Positions 40,552-50,441 are shown, counted from the first letter of the stretch. The stretch: 64,000 nt of DNA from Saprospiraceae bacterium (GCA_020436935.1 JAGQWX010000013.1:35489-99488), one strand, 5' to 3'. Translations and numbers: made by a program. The notes: generated by a model from the sequence alone, not told the origin.

Positions 40552-42534
40552 TTATTTACCGCCAACTACGAACACAAAACCATCGTTGGCCACCAGCTTG
40601 ACTTTCAGTTTGCCATCCTGCGGAATCATTACTTCTTCTGTGCCTATATTGACTTCTGCTGCTGCATTGTTGCCGTTTTTGTACATCTGGCCACCTGAGC
40701 CTTTCAAAAAACTCAAATCAAGCGTCAATTCTTTGTCCACGCCTTCGCCATTGATGCCTGCTACATACCACTTGTTGCCTGACTTCCTGGCCACCACATA
40801 GTGTTTGCCGGGGAAACCATCGATGTAGCGTACATCCTGCCAGTAATCCGGAATGGACCTCAGGAAGGCCTTCACAGATTCCGGTGCTTTTTCCATGCCC
40901 TGCGGCGTTTCCGCAAAATGTTGGATGCCCGACAAGTAAACGACTGCTGTTGCCAGTTCAAAAGCTGCGGTAGTCTTCCTGTTGATTCTGGGTATTTTGT
41001 ACAAGTTCATTGGTGTAAAGTCCATGGGATCATAAGCATTCCTTACCATGGCAGACATGACTGCATGCTCCGGTTCTTTGTTGGCCGAGCCTTGTCCGAA
41101 GGTGATCATTTCATATCCAAATATCGCCTCTGCTGTCATAAAATTGGGGTAAGTTCTGTGCAATCCTCTAGGCAATGTAGCGCCATGAAAATTGACCAGG
41201 AGGCCAAATTTTGCAGCATCTTCGAGAATATCTCTGTAATATATCATCATGGACTGGCCGTCTCCCGCAAAAAAGTCTACCTTGATTCCCTTCACACCCA
41301 TGGCACTGATCTTGGCAAACTCCTGCATTCTGTCTGCGTGTGTCAGCAATTTGCCTTTGGGTGTCATGGTCACTGTATTCCAGCTGCCTGCAGAATTGTA
41401 CCACAAGAGCAAGGATACATTTTTGGATTGGGCGTATTTGGATAAGATATTGATGGAATCATAGCCAATGGTATTATCCCAGTTGGCATCTACCAGGCAA
41501 TATTGCCACTGCATCTCAGAGGCAAAGTCTATGTATCTGATCTGGTCTTTGTAAACGATTGAATTGTCCTTCTCGATGATCCACGACCATGATGCTTTCC
41601 CTGGCTTGATGAAATCTTTTTTCATTTTGACAGCGGGCTGAGCCAGATCTGTACCAAGCGTTGATTCCATCAAGGTTTTCAAATCTCCGACAGCCAATAT
41701 CCTCCAGGGCGTCTTCCACGGCAGAGTGGATTCTGGATTCAACGTAGCCTTTCCATCTTTAAACACTTCAGGTGCCTGAGGAAAATTGATGGAATATTCA
41801 CCCTTAGGGGAATGTTGCTGCAAGGCAGTGCCGCAATAGGCATAACCCAGGTCAGCTTCGGTGATCATCACCCATACACCATTGGACTGGTATAAAGCAG
41901 GAAAGACCCATCCGTTGGGTCCGGGTGAGGACTTATCGACAGGAATATCAAGTTCGTAATGTGCCTCGTAGGATGGGTTGGTGTGCTCAAATCCGGTTTG
42001 TGACTCCGTCTTCGGCTGTAACCATGCCCTTGCATTTCCGGGAAAATTGAAGGTCGTAGATTCTTTGCTGATGTTGAGGACTTCCTTGGATTTTCCGGGG
42101 AAGACATATCTGAATGCCAGGCCGTCGTTGGAAAGGCGGAAGATGATGTTCATCTTTTTGCCACTGGCAGATGTAGTAAAAATTGTCGTTTCGTTGGCTG
42201 AATAGCTGATGTCCGATTTTTTCGCAGTCAGCATTTGGTACTGGTCTTTGACCGTTTTGGTTTTACCGACTTTATTGAGGATAAGGCTTTTTGAAAAATC
42301 TTCATCTGATCTTATGAGGCCAAGAGCTGAGGCTTCAAGCACTTCTTTATTGTCGTAGTAAACCTGGTAACTGGCCTTGGGTATGTCTACCACAACCTTG
42401 AGTTTTCCGTCAGGGCTTTGCAGCGTTTGGGCCTTCAGATTTAATAAAGAAAAAAAGGCTATGAATACTAATATTTGCTTCAAAGTCAATGTTTTAAGAA
42501 CGTATCTCACTGCTGTATTTTTAATTGTTTTCAT
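40552..42534 (-). CDS. GH97 glycosidase, retaining type
   Basis: 660-residue exported enzyme. N-terminal beta-sandwich (about 35-290: SPDGKLKVVVDIPKASYQVY), a central (beta/alpha)8 barrel and a C-terminal beta domain (about 570-655). GH97 includes inverting alpha-glucosidases and retaining alpha-galactosidases. Here the barrel has D420 in GIKVDFFAGDGQ and E475 in AIFGYEM, 55 residues apart as D415/E470 of the retaining B. thetaiotaomicron enzyme, so the retaining mechanism is expected. Substrate is probably an alpha-galactosyl or beta-L-arabinopyranosyl side group of arabinoxylan; which one cannot be told. Its start overlaps the GH43 gene by 14 bp. Confidence 0.9.
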   Translation of the reverse strand: MKTIKNTAVRYVLKTLTLKQILVFIAFFSLLNLKAQTLQSPDGKLKVVVDIPKASYQVYYDNKEVLEASALGLIRSDEDFSKSLILNKVGKTKTVKDQYQMLTAKKSDISYSANETTIFTTSASGKKMNIIFRLSNDGLAFRYVFPGKSKEVLNISKESTTFNFPGNARAWLQPKTESQTGFEHTNPSYEAHYELDIPVDKSSPGPNGWVFPALYQSNGVWVMITEADLGYAYCGTALQQHSPKGEYSINFPQAPEVFKDGKATLNPESTLPWKTPWRILAVGDLKTLMESTLGTDLAQPAVKMKKDFIKPGKASWSWIIEKDNSIVYKDQIRYIDFASEMQWQYCLVDANWDNTIGYDSINILSKYAQSKNVSLLLWYNSAGSWNTVTMTPKGKLLTHADRMQEFAKISAMGVKGIKVDFFAGDGQSMMIYYRDILEDAAKFGLLVNFHGATLPRGLHRTYPNFMTAEAIFGYEMITFGQGSANKEPEHAVMSAMVRNAYDPMDFTPMNLYKIPRINRKTTAAFELATAVVYLSGIQHFAETPQGMEKAPESVKAFLRSIPDYWQDVRYIDGFPGKHYVVARKSGNKWYVAGINGEGVDKELTLDLSFLKGSGGQMYKNGNNAAAEVNIGTEEVMIPQDGKLKVKLVANDGFVFVVGGK

Positions 42535-44107
42535 TCAGATCGTTGATTTCATAATGGTCAAAAAGCAACTTACCACCGGTATTTTTGGTGGCATAGTTGA
42601 AGAGAGCATACCTATACCCCATAAAGTGTGGCAAAGTGTAAGACATCTTAAGCGGATCCCCAATGGCTTCCCATTTTTTTCCGTCAAGGCTATAATAAAA
42701 TTGAGCCGTGTCTGCTCTTTCTAAAAAGTCACACTCTGCTTTTAAATAAACATCCTTTTTCTTCAAGGCATTTTTTTTGACCACGTGCTCAGCGCCACCT
42801 ACATTATTGCTCATGACCAGGTAGCGTTTTTTGCCTTCTTTTACGACTCCTACATAGCCATAGTTTTTCTGCAACAAGCCAAATCCTCCAATGTCACCAT
42901 CTTTCATCTTTGAAGTGTTGATCTTTACGCTGGCAGAGGATTTCGGACCTATGGTTCTCTGTGTGAGGGTATTTTTACAAGTAACGAAGCTCGTGTCTTT
43001 TCTGAAAGTTGTCAAAGTGAGAAAACCCTTATTTTCATGGAGTGACCAGTATTTGTTGTCTGGGTTGTGGTTCCATTGCCATGCCAGCGGCAGAAAATTG
43101 CCGTTGTCTTTCCTTGAGAAATCATCGGATTGTACAAGGCCGGGGATCAGGCTTTTTTTTTTGGGTAGGTCTAGTTTCATGGGCACTTTGCCCTCTTCGC
43201 CAAGCACTGGCCATCCATCTTCCCACTTTACCGGAACAATGTATGGTATCCTTCCGACTGCACCATAATCCCTGAACAAATAGGAGAACCACTTGCCATC
43301 GGGTGTACTGATCAGTCCCCCCTGAGCGACTCCGAGATCCTGAAGGCCTACCCTGCCCTCCCAGGGTCCGGTGATCTTATCAGCCCTGTGAATGACTACT
43401 GTTCTCATCCCTCCGCGAGGCCAGGTAATATTGAAGAGGTAATACTTGCCATTGATTTTATAGAGCTGAGAGCCTTCGGCACCAAGCATGATATTTGGTC
43501 CTGCTGGAGCACTTGCATTTTCAATCAGGACCTGGTCAAGTCCTCCTTCTTTTAATCCTGTAAGATCGGGTTTCAACTCCTTCAGCAACAGTTTACCGGC
43601 TCCGTAAATCATATATACTCTACCATCGTCATCAAAGAAGATGGTATGGTCATGGTAAGACGGTGAAAATGAATTGGTTTTCCAGGGTCCTTTGGCAGGA
43701 TCCTTCGTCCTGTAAACATGGGTTTGACCAGAGGTAGCTGAGAAAGTAGTAACAATAAACTCGCCGTTCTGGTAATTCAAACAGCTTGCCCAGGAACCAC
43801 GTCCATAAGTCTGTTTGCCGTTTTCAAGATTCATGGCGTCGTTGCTCACAAGTGTGTCGTAGGCATAACTGATGAGTTCCCAATTGCTGAGGTCTTTTGA
43901 CTTCATGATGGGCAATCCCGGACTCATGTGCATGGTCGTGCTGCTCATGTAATATTCATTGCCCACTCTGATCATCGACATATCTGGAACATCGGCATGA
44001 ATGATGGGATTGATGGCCTGACCCATCAACATCTGGCCAGACAAGAAGGCCAGGCAACTTGCAAGAATGAATTTTATATGGCAAGCGGGTATGCGGATTT
44101 TCATCAT
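42521..44107 (-). CDS. GH43 glycosidase (xylosidase/arabinofuranosidase type)
   Basis: 528-residue exported five-bladed propeller enzyme. Family residues: base D42 in HADVPDMSMI, pKa-modulating D153 in YHDHTIFFDDDGRVYMIYG and acid E211 in LGAEGSQLYKING. A C-terminal beta-sandwich (about 330-525, QSDDFSRKDNGNFLPLAWQW) is as in two-domain GH43 beta-xylosidases and arabinofuranosidases of the subfamily 12 type; subfamily placement is tentative. It begins with ATGA overlapping the stop of the upstream GH51 gene, evidence of translational coupling, and its end overlaps the GH97 gene by 14 bp. Confidence 0.9.
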   Translation of the reverse strand: MMKIRIPACHIKFILASCLAFLSGQMLMGQAINPIIHADVPDMSMIRVGNEYYMSSTTMHMSPGLPIMKSKDLSNWELISYAYDTLVSNDAMNLENGKQTYGRGSWASCLNYQNGEFIVTTFSATSGQTHVYRTKDPAKGPWKTNSFSPSYHDHTIFFDDDGRVYMIYGAGKLLLKELKPDLTGLKEGGLDQVLIENASAPAGPNIMLGAEGSQLYKINGKYYLFNITWPRGGMRTVVIHRADKITGPWEGRVGLQDLGVAQGGLISTPDGKWFSYLFRDYGAVGRIPYIVPVKWEDGWPVLGEEGKVPMKLDLPKKKSLIPGLVQSDDFSRKDNGNFLPLAWQWNHNPDNKYWSLHENKGFLTLTTFRKDTSFVTCKNTLTQRTIGPKSSASVKINTSKMKDGDIGGFGLLQKNYGYVGVVKEGKKRYLVMSNNVGGAEHVVKKNALKKKDVYLKAECDFLERADTAQFYYSLDGKKWEAIGDPLKMSYTLPHFMGYRYALFNYATKNTGGKLLFDHYEINDLNENN

Positions 44108-46095
44108 TTTTTGATTGCTTTTATTCTGATCACACTAAAAGACGAGGGAGGGGCTGAATACACAAACTTTTTGGTGATGTTCATTTTCGAAACTTTTGGT
44201 GCCACTTTTTCAGGTGACTCAAAGCTGTTTTCATCTCCGGGAGCTCCTGTTAATATTTCAAGGCTGGCAGTAGCATCATAGCCTTTCACTTTTGACAAAT
44301 CAATGGTGAAATCACCGGAGACATCGCCGGTATTGACCATTTTGAAGATGAGGTCTCCCTGATTTTCATCCAAAACACACGACGCACTCAAAGGAGAATC
44401 AGAAGTAGTCGGCGTGACGATGTTGGAAATATATTTTTGGCCTTTATGCAGAGAAAACATTTTCTGGACGTGGTAGTTGGGCGTGAGAAAGGCCTTTTTG
44501 TGGTCGAAAAAGATCATATCAGTTCGCCACTGGGTAAAATCCTTTTTGGCAAACAAAGGGGCGTATGATGCCATCTCGACAACATCTCCATTTCTTTCCA
44601 GTCCGATCATGTAGGCTGCTTCAGCAAGAGCATTGCTCAGCTTATTGCCCCATGACGCGTATTCTCCGAGATATACTTTTGGCTTGGTACGGTCATATGC
44701 GTCATATCTCTTCAGGTTGGAGGTAAACCATTGAGGGTCTTTATAATAATGTTCGTCAACAATAGGAATCTCCAGTGTTGATGCTATTCCCCAGCCTTTT
44801 TCAAAATCCTCGCCATCAGAAAACGGACCGGAGGTACCAATGATGGTGATTTCAGGATGGGCTGATTTTACGGCTTCATAAATCATTTTGAACCGACTTT
44901 GGAATTCAGGAGTGATCTTGTCTTCGTTGCCAATGCCAATGTACTTCAGGCCAAAGGGTTCGGGATGACCAGCTTCTGCCCTGATCCTGCCCCATTTGCT
45001 GTCTGCTGGACCGTTGGCCCATTCCACCAGGTCGAGCACCTCCTGCAGGTATTCCTCCATATCCTCAATGGGAAGGGCTTGTTGTCCTGTTCCACCCGTC
45101 CGCCAGGTGCCCCCGGAATTCTGACAGCTCACTGCTGCCGGAAGGACAGGCACCGGTTTGGCGCCTATGTCTTCACAAAGCTGGAAGTATTCAAAATAAC
45201 CGAGCCCCATAGATTGATGGTAGCCCCACAGGTTTTTTTGTTCCACTCTTTGCTCCAGGGGTCCAACGGTATTTTTCCAGCGATACATATTGCCAACCCC
45301 GTCTCCATGGACGAGACATCCTCCCGGAAATCTGATGAAAGCTGGTTTGATGTCAGCCAGGAGCTGGGCAAGATCAGTTCTTAATCCGTTTTTTCTTCCC
45401 TTGAATGTTGCTTCAGGGAAAAGCGACACCATGTCGAGGGCAATTTTTCCCTTTGTAACCGCAAGCAGAACGAGGGATGTACTGTCACAATCTCTGATTG
45501 TTGTAAGATTGCTCTCGATCTGATGCCATCCGGTATTGCTGATTTGTACCTCCTTCCAGGCCAACATGCGGCCAAGATTGTCCTGCAATGCCACTTTCAT
45601 GGTCACCGGCTCTTCACTCAGCAGTCGGGTAAACATCGAAAACCTGTAAGTTTCACCGGATTTTACACCTATGGGCGAAAATCCCTTATTTCTCATCCCT
45701 ACTCCTTCTTGTCCGGTGAATTCTGCCGTCAGCTCAACATAATGGGGATTATTGACATGTACCGGCTCACGGCTTTCCACACTGATTTTACCATATGAAA
45801 ATCCCGGCGTCAGATAGTCCCAAAAAGAAAGTGCATGCCATTCTCTTTTTTCAGTAGGATTATACTCAAAGGATCGGTTTTGAATCAATTCTGCGTACAG
45901 GCCTCCGTCAGCAGCATAGTTGATGTCTTCAAAAAACAATCCAAACAGGTTGTCGCTGATGGGTTTGGATACCATTCCTTTTTTAAATTCGATGGTTTGG
46001 GCCAATACAGATGAGGCAGGAAAACAACCCATGCAAATCAAACAAATGACCACGGATGTGATGTTGCTTGTGTTGAATGAAACGGATGATTTCAT
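44104..46095 (-). CDS. GH51 alpha-L-arabinofuranosidase, long form
   Basis: 663 residues, first gene of the nine-gene enzyme operon. Signal peptide to about 32, then ISDNLFGLFFEDINYAADGG that starts the family, with an inserted CBM4/9-like beta-sandwich at about 80-230 (SGETYRFSMFTRLLSEE). The barrel has FIRFPGGCLVHGDG, acid/base E391 in YIGIGNEDKI and nucleophile E478 in VYLGEYASWGN, followed by a C-terminal beta domain. It removes arabinofuranosyl groups from arabinoxylan. Its promoter region shares the 400-bp gap with the divergent GH10 gene, in which MITE-like copy C is inserted. Confidence 0.94.
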   Translation of the reverse strand: MKSSVSFNTSNITSVVICLICMGCFPASSVLAQTIEFKKGMVSKPISDNLFGLFFEDINYAADGGLYAELIQNRSFEYNPTEKREWHALSFWDYLTPGFSYGKISVESREPVHVNNPHYVELTAEFTGQEGVGMRNKGFSPIGVKSGETYRFSMFTRLLSEEPVTMKVALQDNLGRMLAWKEVQISNTGWHQIESNLTTIRDCDSTSLVLLAVTKGKIALDMVSLFPEATFKGRKNGLRTDLAQLLADIKPAFIRFPGGCLVHGDGVGNMYRWKNTVGPLEQRVEQKNLWGYHQSMGLGYFEYFQLCEDIGAKPVPVLPAAVSCQNSGGTWRTGGTGQQALPIEDMEEYLQEVLDLVEWANGPADSKWGRIRAEAGHPEPFGLKYIGIGNEDKITPEFQSRFKMIYEAVKSAHPEITIIGTSGPFSDGEDFEKGWGIASTLEIPIVDEHYYKDPQWFTSNLKRYDAYDRTKPKVYLGEYASWGNKLSNALAEAAYMIGLERNGDVVEMASYAPLFAKKDFTQWRTDMIFFDHKKAFLTPNYHVQKMFSLHKGQKYISNIVTPTTSDSPLSASCVLDENQGDLIFKMVNTGDVSGDFTIDLSKVKGYDATASLEILTGAPGDENSFESPEKVAPKVSKMNITKKFVYSAPPSSFSVIRIKAIKK

Positions 46096-46142
46096 AATGC
46101 TGCTTTAACGATGTGATGGATGGTGACTTAAAAATTGCAATG

Positions 46143-46378
46143 ATACTCTTCGGGAAATAGATTTGCCCATTAAACTGCTGTCAATCCCTACACAGTGTAG
46201 GGACTGCGTTGTTAAGCCTCGCCATGAGGAGCGTCAAAAATTCATCGTAAATGAATTTAGCTCCAAACTGTGACCTCAGTGTCACAGCTATGACGTGTGT
46301 TTTGAGCATATTAACTCAATGACTTAGCATTTTTGTCCACGCATTTTAAAAGAACAATCCATTTTCCGAAGAGTATAA
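46143..46378. mobile_element. MITE-like element (copy C) between two xylan-operon promoters
   Basis: About 236 bp with ends ATACTCTTCGGGAAATAGAT and the reverse complement of ATACTCTTCGGAAAATGGAT. It is homologous to copy B at 17962-18191 in reverse orientation: shared blocks include AAGCCTCGCCATGAGG and GTGACCTCAGTGTCACAGCT. Copy C also has an extra inverted repeat, CCCTACACAGTGTAGGG, at about 46187-46203. No open frame is present. It separates the start of the GH51 operon (46095) from the GH10 promoter. Confidence 0.7.
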
Positions 46379-46463
46379 GTGTGAATTGCACATTTATTTA
46401 CAAAAATAATCAAAGAGTTGACCTGAACAAATGAAATTTACGAAAGAAAGCCGACGCGGACCT

Positions 46464-46471
46464 TATATTTG
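46464..46471 (+). promoter_or_regulatory. probable -7 box of the GH10 xylanase gene
   Basis: TATATTTG matches the Bacteroidota -7 consensus TAnnTTTG and lies 24 bp before the start codon. A -33 TTTG element is not evident at the right distance, so this is a moderate call. Confidence 0.4.
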
Positions 46472-46495
46472 TCACATTCATTATAAAATTTTACT

Positions 46496-48298
46496 ATGAT
46501 CAAAATTTTACCGTATCCACTTTTTTTGCTTTTACTTTTAATATCTCATTGTACTTTTGCCCAAAGCTTGCCTGTGGTTGTAGAACTTGAATCGGGTCAG
46601 GTGGGGAGTGCGTTTGAAACAAAGCTCGAAAATGCAGTAACTTTTGTCAGCGTCACCGGCAATGGGACTGGTGATCTGCCCACTTCTGCTGAAAGGGTCA
46701 TCAAACTGACGGTGACTTTTCAGGAGGCCGGTGAATATGATTTATACCTTCGGTGCAGGGTGGGACCCAATGCTGCTAACGACGACTCCTTTTTTTATGG
46801 AAATGGCTTTGGAGAAAAAAGCCTAAGCAATGCTGAGGAATGGATTCGGGCCAATGGTTTATCTGGCGTAGGTTATTCCAACCTCAATGAACTGGTCGAT
46901 GGAGGCGGAGGTGCCGGACAAAATATTTGGAAATGGATCAATTTATCGGAATTCACGGGGGATGAAGCTCCTGTAAAATTTACAGTTGATGCCGGAAATC
47001 TCACCCGGACTTTTGTCATTGGCGCCAGAGAGGACGGTTTTGATATGGATAAGATTGCATTTGCGAATGCATCATTGTTTTATTCTGTAAAAAACCTGGA
47101 CAATAAAGAGCCCGGCAGAACTACTTCGGGGCCAGATTTTAGGCCGATAGCTGAAGGTAAGGGCAAATTTCTTGGCAATGTCTACAGCTCGAGCCAAATA
47201 AGATGGTTTGAAAATTACTGGAATCAGGTAACGCCGGAAAATGCTGGAAAATGGGGAGCTGCAGAACCTCAGAGAGATGTCATGAACTGGACCGACCTCG
47301 ATGCCGCTTACAAGCTCGCCAAGGACAATGGCTTCCCCTTCAAATTGCACGTACTTATTTGGGGATCTCAACAGCCTTCGTGGATGGAAAACCTTCCGGC
47401 AAACGAGCAATATGCAGAGATTGTGGAATGGTACCAGGCAGTTGCAGACAGATATCCGGATATTGATATCATTGAAGTGGTCAACGAACCCTTACACGCA
47501 GCTCCTTTTGGTGCCGGAAAAGGCAACTATGGAAACGCGCTTGGTGGAAATGGCAGCACAGGATGGGACTGGATCATCGAGTCCTTCAAACTTGCGCGGG
47601 AAAAATTCCCCAAATCACACCTGATGATCAACGACTACAGTATTGTCAACAACGATGCAAGTACAACTCAGTATTTGCAGATCATTAATTTGCTCAAGGC
47701 CAGAAACCTTATTGACGGTGTGGGTGTACAGGCACATGCATTTTCCACCAGAGGTAGTTCGACTCAGATGAAAAACAATCTGGACAGGCTGGCAGCCACT
47801 GGATTGCCTTTGTACGCAACAGAACTAGATATCGACGGACCAACGGATCAAATACAATTGTCTGAATATCAGCGCATCTTCCCTATTTTCTGGGAACACC
47901 CTGCAGTAAAAGGCATTACGCTATGGGGGTGGAGGACTGGTCTGTGGAGAACGAATGAAAAAGCCTACATCATGGGTGAAGATGGTACAACTGAGCGCCC
48001 TGCTTTGGTATGGCTTAGGGAATACATATCTTCATTTCCTACTTCAGATCAGTCCATTTCGTTGAAAGAAAATACGGTACTTTATCCCAACCCTGTGACC
48101 GGAAGAATTGTGTATCACAACGCTGCGGAGTCGCTGGTCAGGGCCGAATTGATTTCTGCATCCGGTAGTAACCTGGGCACGATGTCGATGGATCAAAACA
48201 GCATTTATCTCCCTGAAAACATCACCAATGGTATGTACTTCATCAAATTGACCGGTAAAAAAACATCTGAGGTACGACCGCTGATGATCATGGATTAA
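46496..48298 (+). CDS. GH10 endo-beta-1,4-xylanase with T9SS sorting domain
   Basis: 600-residue secreted xylanase cutting the xylan backbone. Signal peptide ending CTFAQ, an N-terminal carbohydrate-binding-like beta domain at about 25-200 (VVELESGQVGSAFET, GFDMDKIAFAN), and the GH10 barrel at about 215-510 with acid/base E331 in VVNEPLH and nucleophile E443 in YATELDIDG. The end (NTVLYPNPVTGRIVYH, ITNGMYFIKLTGKK) is a type A T9SS tail, so it is exported and anchored at the cell surface or released. It is the only polysaccharide enzyme of the locus with such a tail. Divergent from the GH51 operon, with a MITE-like copy in between. Confidence 0.95.
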   Translation: MIKILPYPLFLLLLLISHCTFAQSLPVVVELESGQVGSAFETKLENAVTFVSVTGNGTGDLPTSAERVIKLTVTFQEAGEYDLYLRCRVGPNAANDDSFFYGNGFGEKSLSNAEEWIRANGLSGVGYSNLNELVDGGGGAGQNIWKWINLSEFTGDEAPVKFTVDAGNLTRTFVIGAREDGFDMDKIAFANASLFYSVKNLDNKEPGRTTSGPDFRPIAEGKGKFLGNVYSSSQIRWFENYWNQVTPENAGKWGAAEPQRDVMNWTDLDAAYKLAKDNGFPFKLHVLIWGSQQPSWMENLPANEQYAEIVEWYQAVADRYPDIDIIEVVNEPLHAAPFGAGKGNYGNALGGNGSTGWDWIIESFKLAREKFPKSHLMINDYSIVNNDASTTQYLQIINLLKARNLIDGVGVQAHAFSTRGSSTQMKNNLDRLAATGLPLYATELDIDGPTDQIQLSEYQRIFPIFWEHPAVKGITLWGWRTGLWRTNEKAYIMGEDGTTERPALVWLREYISSFPTSDQSISLKENTVLYPNPVTGRIVYHNAAESLVRAELISASGSNLGTMSMDQNSIYLPENITNGMYFIKLTGKKTSEVRPLMIMD

Positions 48299-48306
48299 GA
48301 ACAATC

Positions 48307-49992
48307 CTATACTGCCAGTTCATTTGTAAGGGAAGGTACCAGGTGTTCTCTGGTAAACATATTCCAGACCAGCATGCCGCCGGCAAGATTATATAAGTGA
48401 TCAAAACCATGGTGTTTCAATATCCTTGAACCGATGTAGCCGCGCATACCTTTCTGACAGTAGACCACTGTAGGTCTTGCGGGGTCCAGATCGTGCATTC
48501 TCTCTCTGAGCTCATCGAGCGGTATGTGCAGAGAAGTCGGTATACCATCGTGCATGCGTTCAGCATCTGTGCGAAGGTCTACAATCTGGAGGTCTGAATT
48601 TTTGAGCAGGAGTTCTCTCAAGTCTTCAACGGACATTTCCTTGTAATTGCCAAGTAAATGGTTGGTTGCAACAAAGCCATTGACCACGACAGGGTCCTTA
48701 GCAGGAGCATACGGAGGAGCATATGCGAGATCGAGTTGAGGCAGATCTTCAATTTTCAGGCCCGCATAAATAGCAGTACTGAGTACATCTACGCGCTTAT
48801 CTACGCCAAATTCACCAAACAGTTCTGCACCCAGCAATTGGTGGTTCTCAGCGTGGTAGTATGTCTCGATGATCATGTCTTTTTGGTTGGGGTAATATTC
48901 CGGTGTTGCGCCTGCTACGGTCAGATTGCGTTTGAAAGGAATTTTTGCAGCAAGTAAATCCTTAGGTCCTAAGCCGGTTCGTGCGAGGGTATGGTCGAAT
49001 ACTTTGATGATGGCGGTTTTGTATCCTCCATTCAGCTGTACGACATGTTTTCCGGTGCCGGCATTGAACCCAGCGGCTCTTCCGCCCTTGTTGGAGTGGG
49101 TGCCCAAAGGCATGTAGTCGGCCTCCTTTGTAATTAGGTTGGCAATACCGGCATTGTCCCCGGCAGCATAAATGCCCTCCAGCGAAGTTTCCATATACGC
49201 ATTGACCTGCAATGCTCCATTCGGCAAAGTATGGGCCCCTTTGCTTTTTAAAATTTCTGTGTTGGGTTTGATGCCCACACTCATAATCAGAAAATCAGTT
49301 TCGATGTATTGCTCCGGCCCAAGCTCAATACTTGTGATTTTATCTTTGTGGGTATTGACTTTTTTGACAAAAGTGTTGGTGATGATTTCGACTCCTTTGT
49401 CTTTCAAAACATTGGCTGCGAAACCTGCGAACTTAGGCTCCCACATGGGAAGGATATTGGGACCTCCCTCAATGATGGTTACCGATTTGCCCAAGTGCCT
49501 GAGATTTTCAGCGACCTCAATACCTATCAGGCCTGCACCCATGATGGTGATGTGATTGACCTCTGGAACTAATGCGCGCGCTGAGATTTTATCAAAATCG
49601 GCAAGATTCCTGCAGGTTGCCCAGTTGTCAGCTACGTTTAGGTTTTGAATATTGGGAACAAATGCTCTGGCTCCAGTGGTAAAAATGAGTTTGTCGTATC
49701 CATAAGTAGCCAGTTGGGTGGTGATGGTACGGGCCTCCGGATCAATATCCAAAACTTCTTCCTCCAGATGTACCTTAATATTAAATCGCTTCCTTAGTTT
49801 TTCAACGTCTGTCACCAAAAGTTTATCCCGACTGGGAATAACTCCTGATAAGGCATAAGGTATACCGCAAGTAGCATAGCTGATGTCTGCAGTTTTTTCA
49901 AAGAGCAGAATTTCGGCGCTTTCATTTTCCCTTCTGGCTTTTGCAGCTGCAGAAGGTCCTGCAGATAGTCCTCCAATGATGATGATCCTCAT
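48307..49992 (-). CDS. CoA-disulfide-reductase-like flavoprotein with C-terminal rhodanese
   Basis: 561-residue cytoplasmic enzyme. The N-terminal FAD/NAD(P) domains (IIIIGGLSAGPSAAAKAR, ITIMGAGLIGIEVAENLRHLG, GIYAAGDNAG) carry a single redox cysteine, C42 in SYATCGIPYALSG, as in CoA-disulfide and persulfide reductases and unlike glutathione reductase. A rhodanese domain at about 455-555 has the active Cys512 in VVYCQKGMRG. This fusion (CoADR-RHD) is known to reduce CoA disulfide and polysulfide or persulfide. It is convergent with the GH10 gene, 8 bp apart, and seems unrelated to xylan use. Confidence 0.92.
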   Translation of the reverse strand: MRIIIIGGLSAGPSAAAKARRENESAEILLFEKTADISYATCGIPYALSGVIPSRDKLLVTDVEKLRKRFNIKVHLEEEVLDIDPEARTITTQLATYGYDKLIFTTGARAFVPNIQNLNVADNWATCRNLADFDKISARALVPEVNHITIMGAGLIGIEVAENLRHLGKSVTIIEGGPNILPMWEPKFAGFAANVLKDKGVEIITNTFVKKVNTHKDKITSIELGPEQYIETDFLIMSVGIKPNTEILKSKGAHTLPNGALQVNAYMETSLEGIYAAGDNAGIANLITKEADYMPLGTHSNKGGRAAGFNAGTGKHVVQLNGGYKTAIIKVFDHTLARTGLGPKDLLAAKIPFKRNLTVAGATPEYYPNQKDMIIETYYHAENHQLLGAELFGEFGVDKRVDVLSTAIYAGLKIEDLPQLDLAYAPPYAPAKDPVVVNGFVATNHLLGNYKEMSVEDLRELLLKNSDLQIVDLRTDAERMHDGIPTSLHIPLDELRERMHDLDPARPTVVYCQKGMRGYIGSRILKHHGFDHLYNLAGGMLVWNMFTREHLVPSLTNELAV

Positions 49993-50441
49993 AAATTATT
50001 GGTTTTATACTGCAAACCTAAGGCCTCTGACTTCCGGTCTGGGTAACAAAGATTACCTTGAGTAAGGGCACATGACTTTCGTCAGTCTGTCTGTTTTCAG
50101 CATTGCTGGATTATTTTCAACTAAATTTTGCCAATCACCAAAACACATGATTTTATTGCGCGAATGGCCGAATTTTCAAAATACATTTCCTAGCCATAAG
50201 TCACACTTCATGACCAAAGTCATGGTAGTTCACCCAGAATCTTCAAAGGCCAGCCAAAATAAAACCTTCTGTACCGGTCAAAATTCTGAAGCCTCTTTGC
50301 TATTTTCCGGGTCCGAAAATGTAGATTTGAAACTGGTTAATTTTTAGCTAAGAAATTTTTGAATGCTGTGAAATAAAGCATTCCTTTGTACCTTGTGTAA
50401 TTATCACACTTATTTTTAGTTCTTATCATTCGTTAAAAGTC
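49993..50441. other. intergenic stretch before the second GH51 gene
   Basis: 449 bp. A plus-strand frame of 91 codons (50072-50347) has no recognisable features and is probably not a gene. The region near 50395-50412 (TTGTGTAATTATCACACT) is a weak inverted repeat just upstream of the GH51 start and may be a regulator site. No MITE or LacI-type core was found. Confidence 0.4.

Noticed and set aside
50072..50347. Small plus-strand gene of 91 codons
   Set aside because: No recognisable motif, signal or conserved pattern, and it lies in a spacer with no sign of coding composition.
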